From Neorhizobium sp. NCHU2750 (GTDB lineage Bacteria > Pseudomonadota > Alphaproteobacteria > Rhizobiales > Rhizobiaceae), in assembly GCF_003597675.1 (NCBI RefSeq), contig NZ_CP030827.1, forward strand, positions 2,356,001-2,420,000: a DNA stretch of 64,000 nucleotides. Reading direction: 5' to 3'. Positions 42,936-52,134 of the stretch are shown here, in pieces; position 1 is the stretch's first letter, and each line of letters starts with the position of its first letter. The notes below the pieces were generated by a model that ran no database searches, was not told the DNA's origin, and saw only the letters and a program-made list of their open reading frames with translations. The translations under genes were made by a program, and so were the position numbers.

Positions 42936-44234
42936 TTGGCTTCATCAAAGACACCGACATCGAAATCCACTCACCCACGCGACACAGTCATTGATCGCAT
43001 CGGCATTCCCCGGCCGCTACTATGGGGCTTTATCGGCCTGCTGATCCTGATGATCGGCGATGGCGTCGAGCTTGGCTATCTCGCTCCCTATCTGGAGGGC
43101 AAGGGCATCGGCAGCGCCGACGTGGCGCTCCTCTTCACCGTCTATGGCGTCGCTGTCGCCATTGCCTCCTGGATGTCTGGCGCGCTCTCCAGCATCTACG
43201 GCGCCCGCAAGGTCATGTGGGCCGGGATCGCCATCTGGGCGATCTTCCAGGTCGCCTTCCTCGTCTTCGGTCTTGGGACCATGAACTATACTGTGATGAT
43301 GATCACCTATGGATTGCGCGGCTTCGGCTACCCACTTTTCGCCTACAGTTTCCTCGTCTGGATTGCCGCTGCCACGCCCTCCAGGAAGCTCGGCATGGCT
43401 GTCGGCTGGTTCTGGTTTGCCTATGCGGCAGGCCTGCCGACACTTGGTTCTCTTGTGGCAAGTATCGCCATCCCGCTGATCGGCACGATGCCGACACTGT
43501 GGCTGGCGCTGGCGCTGGTCGTCATCGGCGCCGTGCTCGGCCTCATCGGTCTGACAGGCGTAAAGGGCGGCGAACGGCTGGCTCCGAAAGGCGAGAAGCC
43601 GATGGCCTCGCTGCTGTCGAGCATCACCATCATGTGGGAAGAGCCGCTATCGACCATCGGCGGGCTGGTGCGCACCGTCAACACCTCGTCTCAATACGCT
43701 TTCTTCATCGTCCTGCCGGGCTTCTTCATGGACCGTATAGGCTTCAGCCTGTCAGCATGGCTGCAGCTTCTGACGCTCATCTTCTGCGGCAATCTTATCG
43801 GCAACCTGGCCTCCGGAGCACTCGGCAACCGTATCGGCTATCGCACCACCGTCATTTGGATGGGCGCGATCGGCACGGCTGCAACGATCCTGCTGCTTTA
43901 CTACGTGCCGCTGCTCTATCCCGGCAATTTCCTCGTCGCCTCTCTGGTCGGCCTGGCCTATGGCATAACGCTGGGTGGCTTCGTCCCGCTTTCGGCGCTG
44001 ATGCCGACGGTAATCCCGCACAATAAGGCAGGCGCGCTTTCGGTCCTCAGCCTCGGGGCCGGCGCCTCGACATGGGTTGGCCCGGCTATCGTCGCGGTCT
44101 TCCTCGGTTCCGTCGGCCTGGAAGGCATCATGTGGATCTTTGCCGGCCTCTATGTGGCGAGCGCTATCCTCGCCATGATGATTCCCGAGGCCAACCCGCA
44201 GCAACAGCAGGGCAAGCTGGCGGTCAGCCACTGA
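42936..44234 (+). CDS. MFS permease of the RbtT/DalT/CsbX (polyol) type
   Basis: A 432-residue twelve-helix MFS protein. RIGIPRPLLWGFIGLLILMIGDGVELGYLAPYL, then YGLRGFGYPLFAYSFLVWIAAATPSRKLGMAVGWFWFAYAAGLPTLGSL, is the pattern of the ribitol/D-arabitol transporter branch. The longer open frame from 42669 begins in composition unlike a protein. TTG at 42936 with AAAAGG at 42926-42931 is the best-supported start. No polyol dehydrogenase or kinase is adjacent, so the substrate is uncertain. Confidence 0.8.
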   Translation: MASSKTPTSKSTHPRDTVIDRIGIPRPLLWGFIGLLILMIGDGVELGYLAPYLEGKGIGSADVALLFTVYGVAVAIASWMSGALSSIYGARKVMWAGIAIWAIFQVAFLVFGLGTMNYTVMMITYGLRGFGYPLFAYSFLVWIAAATPSRKLGMAVGWFWFAYAAGLPTLGSLVASIAIPLIGTMPTLWLALALVVIGAVLGLIGLTGVKGGERLAPKGEKPMASLLSSITIMWEEPLSTIGGLVRTVNTSSQYAFFIVLPGFFMDRIGFSLSAWLQLLTLIFCGNLIGNLASGALGNRIGYRTTVIWMGAIGTAATILLLYYVPLLYPGNFLVASLVGLAYGITLGGFVPLSALMPTVIPHNKAGALSVLSLGAGASTWVGPAIVAVFLGSVGLEGIMWIFAGLYVASAILAMMIPEANPQQQQGKLAVSH

Positions 44235-44369
44235 TTTGTCTGGCGGCAGCCTCCTATGGGAAGCTGCCGCGAGCTTCTTGCCGTCGGATCGCCAAGCCCA
44301 TACGGAACGATCCTCCCTCTCCTCCGTTCGGAAGGTACGGCACCGCGCCGTGAAAGGGAGGAAAACATC

Positions 44370-44558
44370 ATGCGACTATTCGAATGCGGCAGTCTCGTAC
44401 CCGGCTGCCAATGGCACACACGTGCCGAAGACGATGCCGAAGTCACGCGCCGTGCCGTCGAGCATATGCGCCGCGATCACGGTGAGCAGATCATTCGCGA
44501 AAATATGGTCGAAAACATCAAGGCGCGCATCCGCAACGAGGAGAATGCTGCGGCCTGA
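44370..44558 (+). CDS. DUF1059 small protein
   Basis: A 62-residue soluble protein of the DUF1059 family: MRLFECGSLVPGCQWHTRAEDDAEVTRRAVEHMRRDHG. The two Cys and two His residues could bind a metal. AGGGAGG precedes the start. It is 135 bp after the permease gene on the same strand and converges with cca. Function unknown. Confidence 0.8.
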   Translation: MRLFECGSLVPGCQWHTRAEDDAEVTRRAVEHMRRDHGEQIIRENMVENIKARIRNEENAAA

Positions 44559-44565
44559 TGGCCGG

Positions 44566-45828
44566 CTATTCCCCGCTGCCGACCATATCGGCCAGCCGGG
44601 CGGCCAGTTCGGGCCGCTCGGGCAGGAAATTGCGACCGATCCAGAATTCTTCGAGCTGCTTGAGAATGTCGCCGACCCGTTTTCCCGCCGGCACGCCGGC
44701 CGAGATCACGTCCTGGCCAGAGAGCGGAAAGACCGGCTTCTGATATTTGTCCGCAGCCGCCAGCAATTGGAAAAGCCGCGCGCTGCGGCGCATGGCCAGC
44801 GGATCGCCCTCAGCCGCAGCCCGCGCCGAAGACAAAGCGAGCTTCAGGCGAAAGACCATCCCCTCGCGGCCATGCCGATAGAGCAACCGCGCAAACCCGA
44901 CATCGGTCACCTCGTCCGGCGGCACCGGCGTTGCAGCCGATTGCGCAAGTCTCAGCGCATCGGCATTCGATAGTCTCAGTCGCTTCGACAGCGCCTCCAG
45001 TCGCTCGACATCCGGTGGCACGATGGCCGCAAGTCTCAAAAGCGGATCGGCCTTCCAGCCGAGTGCCGCCTCGGCCGCGACAAGCCCGTGAATGGCGTCG
45101 ATGCCCCATTTCTCCGTTTCCGGCAGGATCGCGGCAAGCACACCCGCCTGCCGCATCCACAAAAGCGCCCGCGACGGGTCAGGCGCGGAGAAGAGCTTCT
45201 TCGTCTCCGACCAGACGCGCTCGGCCGAAAGGCTGGAAAGCCTGTCCTTGGCCCTCGCACAGGCTCTCAACCCATCCGCATCCGGCCGACCGGAGCCGTA
45301 ATAGGCAAAGAAGCGAAAGAAGCGCAGGATGCGCAGGTGATCCTCGGCAATCCGCTGGCTCGCATCGCCGATGAACCGCACGGTGTGCGTCTCGATATCC
45401 TTCAGGCCCTCGATGAGATCGATCACCTCGCCCGCCGCATCGGCATAGAGCGCGTTGATCGTCAGGTCGCGGCGCTCCGCATCCGCCTTCCAGTCGGTGC
45501 CGAACTCCACCACCGCATGCCGCCCGTTGGTCTCGATATCGCGGCGAAGCGTCGTCACCTCGAAGCCCCGGCCATCGACGACCAGCGTCACCGTTCCGTG
45601 CTCGATGCCGGTCGGCACCGCCTTGATGCCGGAAGCCTTGGCCCGCTCGACGACGATATCCGGCCGAAGCGTCGTGGCAATATCGACATCGGCGACGGCA
45701 AGCCCCATCAGCGCGTTGCGCACGGCACCGCCCGCCACGCGCCCCTCGCCGCCATCGGCATTGAGAAGCGCCATCACGCGCTTGAGGGCCTTGTCCTGAA
45801 ACCAGGTCTCGCCGGCGACGGAAGTCAT
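44566..45828 (-). CDS. cca: CCA tRNA nucleotidyltransferase / poly(A)-polymerase-type enzyme
   Basis: A 420-residue class II nucleotidyltransferase that adds or repairs the CCA end of tRNAs. The head domain has VAGGAVRNALMGLAVADVDIATT with the catalytic DxD, VTLVVDGRGFEVTTLRRDIETNGRHAVVEFG, and RRDLTINALYAD. The neck has RIAEDHLRILRFFRFFAYYG. No HD domain follows. It overlaps the Nudix gene upstream by 4 bp, forming a three-gene operon. Confidence 0.93.
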   Translation of the reverse strand: MTSVAGETWFQDKALKRVMALLNADGGEGRVAGGAVRNALMGLAVADVDIATTLRPDIVVERAKASGIKAVPTGIEHGTVTLVVDGRGFEVTTLRRDIETNGRHAVVEFGTDWKADAERRDLTINALYADAAGEVIDLIEGLKDIETHTVRFIGDASQRIAEDHLRILRFFRFFAYYGSGRPDADGLRACARAKDRLSSLSAERVWSETKKLFSAPDPSRALLWMRQAGVLAAILPETEKWGIDAIHGLVAAEAALGWKADPLLRLAAIVPPDVERLEALSKRLRLSNADALRLAQSAATPVPPDEVTDVGFARLLYRHGREGMVFRLKLALSSARAAAEGDPLAMRRSARLFQLLAAADKYQKPVFPLSGQDVISAGVPAGKRVGDILKQLEEFWIGRNFLPERPELAARLADMVGSGE

Positions 45829-46475
45829 GCATAAAGCCTTTCATAGAGGGTGCGCAGAATGCCCGCGGTAATCCCCCAGATATTGCGATTCTCGTAGGGC
45901 ATCAGGTAGAAATGCCGTTGCGTGCCGTTGAAGTCACGGCTGCCCCGCTGATGGTTTGCTTCGTTCATCAGGAACGACAGCGGCACCTCGAACACGTCAT
46001 CCACTTCGCTCGGATTGAGCGTCAGGTCGAAGCCGCGCTTGACCACCGAAAGCACCGGCGTGATGCGAAACCCCGTCATCGCATAGTATTGCGGCAACCG
46101 GGCCAGCGGCTCGACAAAGCGCGGATCGAGCCCGATTTCCTCGCGCGCCTCGCGCAGGGCCGCCTGTTCCGGCGAACCGTCTTCCGCGTCGACGGCACCG
46201 CCCGGGAAGGCGATCTGGCCGGAATGTTTCCGAAGCGTCGCGGTGCGCTGGGTGAGGATGATCTTCGCCTCGTCGCCATCGTCGACCACCGGCACCAGAA
46301 CAGCCGCATCCCTGAGTTTGAGGTCGCGCGCCACATCGACGAATTGCGGATTGAGCAGATGATCGCCATGGTCGCGCCAGGCGGTTTCCAGCGGCCCGCC
46401 GCTCTGGTTGAGCGCACGAAGCCGAAATCCGTCGGCCGAAAAGGGGAGAGGTTCATTCACCGCAGCATCGCTCAT
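45825..46475 (-). CDS. Nudix hydrolase of the coenzyme A pyrophosphatase type
   Basis: A 216-residue Nudix protein. SGQIAFPGGAVDAEDGSPEQAALREAREEIGLDP holds the Nudix box and the FPGG block used by CoA pyrophosphatases (NudL/YeaB-like). RTATLRKHSGQIAFPGG just before it corresponds to the CoA motif. Such enzymes cut CoA and derivatives to phosphopantetheine and ADP. It starts and ends in 4-bp overlaps with its neighbours, so all three are coupled. Confidence 0.88.
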   Translation of the reverse strand: MSDAAVNEPLPFSADGFRLRALNQSGGPLETAWRDHGDHLLNPQFVDVARDLKLRDAAVLVPVVDDGDEAKIILTQRTATLRKHSGQIAFPGGAVDAEDGSPEQAALREAREEIGLDPRFVEPLARLPQYYAMTGFRITPVLSVVKRGFDLTLNPSEVDDVFEVPLSFLMNEANHQRGSRDFNGTQRHFYLMPYENRNIWGITAGILRTLYERLYA

Positions 46476-47095
46476 GATGAAAGCCGCTCCAACTCGTCTG
46501 CCGGCATGATCGGAAAGATCTGGGACCCGGAGCGCACCGCAAACATGTCGACGCCGTCGATCTCGACCGTCTCGCCGCGTTCGACGAGATCATACATGAC
46601 AGGCCGCGACACCAGCGCCTCGAGCCGGCCACGCACCAGAAGATAGGGCTTCAACTGCCCCTCCTCTCCCTTGGTCTCGAACCGCAGCGGATGGTCATGG
46701 TCGATCTCCACCACGTCGCCGACATTGGTGCGGAAGGTAAGGACCGGATGCGCGCCACGCTCGACCACCTGCATTTCGACGGCCAGGAATGGCGCGTCGG
46801 CGACGCGGATGCCGACTTTTTCCACAGGCGTGACGAGATAGGTCTTCCCGTCCTCGTCGCGGCGCAGAACGGTGGAAAACAACCGCACCAGCGGCGCCCG
46901 CCCGATCGGCGTTCCCATGTAGAACCAAGTACCGTCGGCAGCGATTTCCATGTCGAGATCGCCGCAGAAGGGCGGATTCCAGCGTTCGACGGGCGGCAAC
47001 CCACGGTTTGCACCGCCCGACTGCTCGGCGGCGCGCGAAATCATCGCGGCAAGGCCGGCGGCGTCGGGCGCCGAATTTATCGTCTCTGCTGCCAT
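46472..47095 (-). CDS. DUF1285 protein
   Basis: A 207-residue soluble protein of the DUF1285 family: RWNPPFCGDLDMEIAADGTWFYMGTPIGRAPLVRLFSTVLRRDEDGKTYLVTPVEKVGI is its hallmark, with two beta-rich lobes. Function is not known biochemically. It is the first gene of the operon with the Nudix protein and cca, an arrangement common in Rhizobiales, and it diverges from moxR. Confidence 0.88.
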   Translation of the reverse strand: MAAETINSAPDAAGLAAMISRAAEQSGGANRGLPPVERWNPPFCGDLDMEIAADGTWFYMGTPIGRAPLVRLFSTVLRRDEDGKTYLVTPVEKVGIRVADAPFLAVEMQVVERGAHPVLTFRTNVGDVVEIDHDHPLRFETKGEEGQLKPYLLVRGRLEALVSRPVMYDLVERGETVEIDGVDMFAVRSGSQIFPIMPADELERLSS

Positions 47096-47290
47096 CTTTC
47101 AGTCCCGGTTCGAAATTAATCGTTGACCGTCGCGATCTTTCCTCACGAGATAGTCATTCGAGACGAGCTTGTCAGCCTCATTTCGGGTAATAGTTTCTGG
47201 GGCTAATGTACTTGCTGCACTGCAACGAGTCGTGACAAGGCATGATGCCGTAAGGCTTGTCGCCTATCGACCTTGATCATGGAGAACGAC

Positions 47291-48304
47291 ATGGGCGTGA
47301 TGAATCCAACCGAGGCCGTTCTTGACGAGAAGGCAATCGTCGCCGCCGCCGAAAAGGCGCTGAGCGACATCGCGGCAATCCGCGAAGAAGTTGCAAAAGT
47401 CATCTTCGGCCAGGAAAAGGTCGTCGAGAACACCCTTCTCGCCGTACTGTCGGGCGGTCATGCGCTGCTGGTCGGGGTTCCCGGCCTTGCCAAGACCAAG
47501 CTCGTCACCACGCTCGGCACCGTGCTTGGCCTCGATTCCAACCGTATCCAGTTCACCCCCGACCTGATGCCGTCCGACATTCTCGGCACCGAGGTCATGG
47601 ATACCGACGAGACGGGCCGCCGCTCCTTCCGCTTCGTCAAGGGACCGATCTTCGCGCAGCTTCTGATGGCCGACGAAATCAACCGCGCCTCGCCGCGAAC
47701 CCAGTCGGCGCTGCTGCAATCCATGCAGGAATATCACATCACGGTCGCCGGCCAGCGCTATGACCTGCCGGCCCCTTTCCATGTTCTCGCCACCCAGAAC
47801 CCGCTGGAACAGGAAGGCACCTATCCGCTTCCCGAAGCCCAGCTCGACCGCTTCCTGCTGCAGGTCGATGTTCTTTACCCCGATCTCGCCGCCGAACGGC
47901 AGATCCTGCTCGGCACGACGGGTCTGGCGGAAGCAAAGCCGCGCGGCGTCATCGACAGCGCCCGGCTGCAGGAAATCCAGATGCTGATCCGCCAGATGCC
48001 GGTCTCCGACAAGGTGGTCGATGCCATCCTGTCGCTCGTCCGCTCCGCCCGTCCCGGCCATGGCAATGCCGATACCGACCGGCATGTCGCCTGGGGTCCG
48101 GGCCCGCGCGCCGGCCAGTCGCTGATGCTGACGGCCCGTGCCCGCGCGCTCTACGAAGGCCGGCTCGCACCGTCGCTCGACGACGTCTATGCGCTGGCCG
48201 AGCCGGTGCTCGAACACCGCATGGCGCTCAATTTCGCCGCCCGCGCCGAAGGCATGTCGGTGCGCGACGTGATCGCCGGACTGGTAAAGCAGGCCCGCGG
48301 ATAA
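47291..48304 (+). CDS. MoxR-family AAA+ ATPase
   Basis: A 337-residue AAA+ protein: IFGQEKVVENTLLAVLSGGHALLVGVPGLAKTKL (Walker A GVPGLAKT), LLMADEINRASPRTQSALLQSMQE (Walker B with sensor), LATQNPLEQEGTYPLPEAQLDRF, and an AAA lid. MoxR proteins act as chaperone-like ATPases with VWA proteins. Here the partner is the DUF58 gene downstream. The ATG at 47291 has GGAG upstream; an ATG at 47279 is also possible. Confidence 0.9.
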   Translation: MGVMNPTEAVLDEKAIVAAAEKALSDIAAIREEVAKVIFGQEKVVENTLLAVLSGGHALLVGVPGLAKTKLVTTLGTVLGLDSNRIQFTPDLMPSDILGTEVMDTDETGRRSFRFVKGPIFAQLLMADEINRASPRTQSALLQSMQEYHITVAGQRYDLPAPFHVLATQNPLEQEGTYPLPEAQLDRFLLQVDVLYPDLAAERQILLGTTGLAEAKPRGVIDSARLQEIQMLIRQMPVSDKVVDAILSLVRSARPGHGNADTDRHVAWGPGPRAGQSLMLTARARALYEGRLAPSLDDVYALAEPVLEHRMALNFAARAEGMSVRDVIAGLVKQARG

Positions 48305-48340
48305 TCATCGCGGCAGGAATGGCCTCAGAAAGGACAATGC

Positions 48341-49270
48341 GTGGCATCAATCGGCCAGATCGTCGAGCAGACACCCGGCAGCGAAGTCCTCTCCCGCGCC
48401 CAGGCGCGTGCTGCCCTCGTGCCCGACTGCATGGTAGAAGCCAGGCGCATCGCCAATACCGTGATTGCCGGCTGGCATGGCCGGCGCAAGCGCGGCATGG
48501 GCGAGAATTTCTGGCAGTTCCGCCCCTATGCCGAAGGTGAAAGCCTGTCGCGCATCGACTGGCGCCGCTCCGCCCGCGACGACCATACCTATGTCCGCGA
48601 CCGCGAATGGGAAGCGGCCCACACGATCTGGCTCTGGGCCGACATGTCTCCGTCGATGATGTACAAGTCGACCTTCGCCATGGTGTCGAAGGAAAGCCGC
48701 GCGCTCGTCATCATGCTGGCGCTGGCCGAAATCCTTGCCCGCTCCGGTGAGCGCATCGGCTGCCCCGGCATCATGGAGCCGGTCTCGGCCCGCAATGCCG
48801 CCGAACGGCTGGCAACCGCCATCATGCACGCGCCGGCCACCACCGGCCTGCCGGACACGGCGATGATCCGCGGCCAGAGCGACATCGTGCTGATCGGCGA
48901 TTTTCTCGATGATGCCGACAGCGTCATGGCCCGCATCTCGCCGCTCGGTCGTCGTGGCCTGCGCGGCCATGTGGTCGAGGTCGCAGATCCCGCCGAAGAG
49001 ACCTTTCCCTATACCGGCCGCACCGAATTCATCGATCCCGAGACCGGCGAGAAGCTAACATCCGGACGCGCCGAGACGATCCGCGACGATTATCAGCGCG
49101 CCTACCTCGCCCGCCGCGAGGCGCTCGGCGAGGGCCTGCGCCGTCTCGGCTGGAGCTTCGTCTTCCACCGCACCGACCATCTGGCATCCGAAGCGCTGGT
49201 TGCCGTCCATAGCCATCTCTCGGGCATGCCCACCGCCATCCCTGCCGCCGTTCCGGGGGGCCGCCTATGA
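48341..49270 (+). CDS. DUF58 protein
   Basis: A 309-residue protein with the DUF58 core: GRRKRGMGENFWQFRPYAEGESLSRIDWRRSARDDHTYVRDREWE, then the VWA-like fold with WLWADMSPSMM (a DxSxS MIDAS pattern). It usually works with MoxR. GTG at 48341 is the start. It ends in a 4-bp overlap with the next gene. DUF58 proteins are thought to bind envelope or complex-assembly targets in a metal-dependent way. Confidence 0.87.
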   Translation: MASIGQIVEQTPGSEVLSRAQARAALVPDCMVEARRIANTVIAGWHGRRKRGMGENFWQFRPYAEGESLSRIDWRRSARDDHTYVRDREWEAAHTIWLWADMSPSMMYKSTFAMVSKESRALVIMLALAEILARSGERIGCPGIMEPVSARNAAERLATAIMHAPATTGLPDTAMIRGQSDIVLIGDFLDDADSVMARISPLGRRGLRGHVVEVADPAEETFPYTGRTEFIDPETGEKLTSGRAETIRDDYQRAYLARREALGEGLRRLGWSFVFHRTDHLASEALVAVHSHLSGMPTAIPAAVPGGRL

Positions 49271-52122
49271 GCGCCCTCGCCTTCGCCAATCCCTTCATTC
49301 TCGTCGGACTTATGTCGCTGCCGGTCATCTGGTGGCTGCTGCGCCTCACTCCGCCACGCCCAAAGGCCGAGGTCTTTCCGCCGCTGCGGATCCTGGCAAC
49401 GGTACTGAAGCGCGAAGAGACGCCCGCGCAGAGCCCCTGGTGGCTGACGCTGCTGCGCATGTTGCTTGCCGCAGCCGTCATTCTCGCGATCGCCGATCCC
49501 GTCCTCAATCCGCGCGCCAGTTCGCTCGGCTCGGGCGGGCCGCTAGCCCTGATCATCGACAACGGCTGGTCGAGCGCCACCGACTGGGACCGCCGCGTCC
49601 AGACCGCCGACATGCTGATCGACGAGGCCGAGAGCGCCGACATTCCCGTCTCGCTGACCTTCACCGCCGATGCCGACAACGAACCGTCCTCGGGCACGGC
49701 CGCCGCCGCCCGCGACAAGCTCAAGGCCACAGCACCGAAGCCGCTCGTACCCGACCGCCTGCGCGCCATCCGCGCACTTGGCGAAGCGCTGAACGGCAAC
49801 AGGCCCGGCACGGTCGCGATGATCTCGGACGGCGTTGCCGCCCCCGGCGACGCGAACGCCATGGCGGCACTTGCAGCCCTGTCACCCGCCGATATCCGCC
49901 TCTATCAGGGTGACGGCCATGGCGCGATCGCGGTCACCGGCGCCACCAACAATTCCACCTCGATGTCAGTGACGGCAACCCGACTCGACACGACCTCGCC
50001 GCTGCGGCTGACGGTCAATGCACTCGACCAGCAGGGCCGCTCGCTCGCCTCCGGCACCGCCGATTTTGCCGCGGGCGCCGGCACTGCCACGGCCGAGATC
50101 ACCGCCCCGTTCGAGCTGCGCAACGATTTTGCAAGACTGAGCGTCGATGGCCTCGCCACCGCCGGCACCACCCACCTGCTTGACGACGGCTTCAAGCGCC
50201 GTCGCGTCGCATTGATCTCAGGCGACAGCGGCAGCGATTTCCAGCCGCTCCTGCAGCCGCTCTATTATATCGACCGGGCGCTGTCGCCTTATGCCGACGT
50301 CATCCAGCCGAATACCGCAAACCTTGCCGTGTCGATCCCGCAGATCCTGGAGAACAATCCCTCGGCGATCATCATGGCCGATGTCGGCCGCCTGCCGGCC
50401 GAAACCTATGAGCCGCTGCAAAAATGGATCGATCGCGGCGGCATGCTGATCCGCTTTGCCGGACCGCGACTGGCGGCAGCCCCCGCCGACGATCCGCTGG
50501 TGCCGGTGAGATTGCGCCAGGGCGAACGCGCGCTCGGTGGCGCCATGTCCTGGTCGGAACCGCAACAGCTCGCCGATTTCCCCAAATTCGGCCCCTTTGC
50601 CGGCATGCCACGCGCCACCGACATCACCGTGACCCGCCAGGTCTTGGCCGAACCGACGCCGGATCTCGCCGAACGCACCTGGGCAAGCCTTGCCGACGGA
50701 ACGCCGATCGTCACGACGCGGGAGATGGGGGCCGGCCGGCTCGTCCTCTTCCACACCAGCGCCGAGGCCACCTGGTCCAACCTGCCTTTGTCCGGCACCT
50801 TCGTCGAGATGCTGCGCCGGGTCGTCCAGCTCGCCCGCGCCGGTGGTGCGACAACTGCGTCGTCTGGATCCGAAAACGCCGCCGCGACCCTTCCCGCCTA
50901 CCGCCTGCTGACGGCCGATGGGCAGCTTTCGACCCAGACCGGCGGCGTCCGGCCGGTCATGATCCGCGCCGGCGAAACGCCTTCGGCCAATTTCGATCAC
51001 CCGCCGGGCCTCTACGGCACCGAGGACGGCTTTACCGCGATCAACCTCCTGCCGAAGGGGAGCGTCCTGTCGGCCTTCGATCCGTCTGCTTCAGGCAGGC
51101 CCGTCACCCGTGAAGGCCTTGCGGGTGGCGAGGCCGTGTCCCTGCGCCCCGCCCTCTTCGCAGCCGCCTTTGCCATGCTCGTCCTCGACAGCCTGATCAT
51201 GCTGTTCATGAACGGTGCCTTCTCGCGTGGGCCGAAAGGCACCGGCGGCTCGAAACGCCGCTCGGGTGCAGCCGCCGCGGCGATCGCAGCCTTGGCTCTC
51301 GGCCTCCTCGCCACCCATCCGAACCCGCTTTCCGCCCAGGAAATGCCGGAGGGCGCCGGTGCCAAGCCCGGCGACGAGCAGATCCTCGAACATCTCGACA
51401 CGACCCATCTCGCCTATGTTGTCACCGGCGAGCCCGATGTCGACCGCCTGTCCGAACAGGGCCTGCAGGGCCTCGGCGAATTCTTGACCTACCGCACGAC
51501 GCTCGAACCCGGCGCCCCGGTCGGCGTCGATATCAGCAAGGACGAACTCTCCTTCTACCCGATCATCTACTGGCCGGTCTCCGCCACCGCCCCCATGCCA
51601 TCGGACGCGGCAATCTCGCGGATCGATGCCTATATGCGCAATGGCGGCACCGTGCTGTTCGATACGCGCGATCAGTATTCCGCGCTTGGCGGCGGCGGCA
51701 CCTCGCCGAACGGCCAGCGGTTGCAGCAAATCCTCGCCAATATCGACATTCCGCCGCTGGAGCCGGTGCCGCAGAACCATGTTCTGGCCCGCTCCTTCTA
51801 TCTGCTGACAAACTTTCCCGGCCGCTATACCGGCAGCCCGCTCTGGGTGGAGGCAAGGCAGGACACGCGCAACAGCAATGCCAACCAGGTTTCGTCCGGC
51901 GGCGACGGCGTCTCGCCGATCATGATCACCGGCAATGATTTTGCCGGCGCCTGGGCGGTCGACGACCAGGGCAATCCGGTCCTGCCGACAGTGCCGCCGG
52001 ACGACATGCAGCGCGAATATGCCTACCGCGCCGGCGTCAACATCATGATGTATATGCTGACCGGCAACTACAAGGCCGATCAGGTGCATGTCCCTGCCCT
52101 TCTCGAACGGCTCGGCCAGTAG
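49267..52122 (+). CDS. Large membrane protein with BatA N-terminus and DUF4159 domain
   Basis: A 951-residue inner-membrane protein. The N-terminus (ANPFILVGLMSLPVIWWLLRLTPPRPK) is the BatA-type double helix, followed by a periplasmic VWA-like region and a further helix near residue 650. The C-terminal third is a DUF4159 domain, YVVTGEPDVDRLSEQGLQGLGEFLTYRT...RIDAYMRNGGTVLFDTRDQY. It is the third gene of the MoxR operon. The DUF4159 fold resembles a class-I glutamine amidotransferase without an obvious catalytic Cys. Confidence 0.85.
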   Translation: MSALAFANPFILVGLMSLPVIWWLLRLTPPRPKAEVFPPLRILATVLKREETPAQSPWWLTLLRMLLAAAVILAIADPVLNPRASSLGSGGPLALIIDNGWSSATDWDRRVQTADMLIDEAESADIPVSLTFTADADNEPSSGTAAAARDKLKATAPKPLVPDRLRAIRALGEALNGNRPGTVAMISDGVAAPGDANAMAALAALSPADIRLYQGDGHGAIAVTGATNNSTSMSVTATRLDTTSPLRLTVNALDQQGRSLASGTADFAAGAGTATAEITAPFELRNDFARLSVDGLATAGTTHLLDDGFKRRRVALISGDSGSDFQPLLQPLYYIDRALSPYADVIQPNTANLAVSIPQILENNPSAIIMADVGRLPAETYEPLQKWIDRGGMLIRFAGPRLAAAPADDPLVPVRLRQGERALGGAMSWSEPQQLADFPKFGPFAGMPRATDITVTRQVLAEPTPDLAERTWASLADGTPIVTTREMGAGRLVLFHTSAEATWSNLPLSGTFVEMLRRVVQLARAGGATTASSGSENAAATLPAYRLLTADGQLSTQTGGVRPVMIRAGETPSANFDHPPGLYGTEDGFTAINLLPKGSVLSAFDPSASGRPVTREGLAGGEAVSLRPALFAAAFAMLVLDSLIMLFMNGAFSRGPKGTGGSKRRSGAAAAAIAALALGLLATHPNPLSAQEMPEGAGAKPGDEQILEHLDTTHLAYVVTGEPDVDRLSEQGLQGLGEFLTYRTTLEPGAPVGVDISKDELSFYPIIYWPVSATAPMPSDAAISRIDAYMRNGGTVLFDTRDQYSALGGGGTSPNGQRLQQILANIDIPPLEPVPQNHVLARSFYLLTNFPGRYTGSPLWVEARQDTRNSNANQVSSGGDGVSPIMITGNDFAGAWAVDDQGNPVLPTVPPDDMQREYAYRAGVNIMMYMLTGNYKADQVHVPALLERLGQ

Positions 52123-52134
52123 GAAAGAGCATCG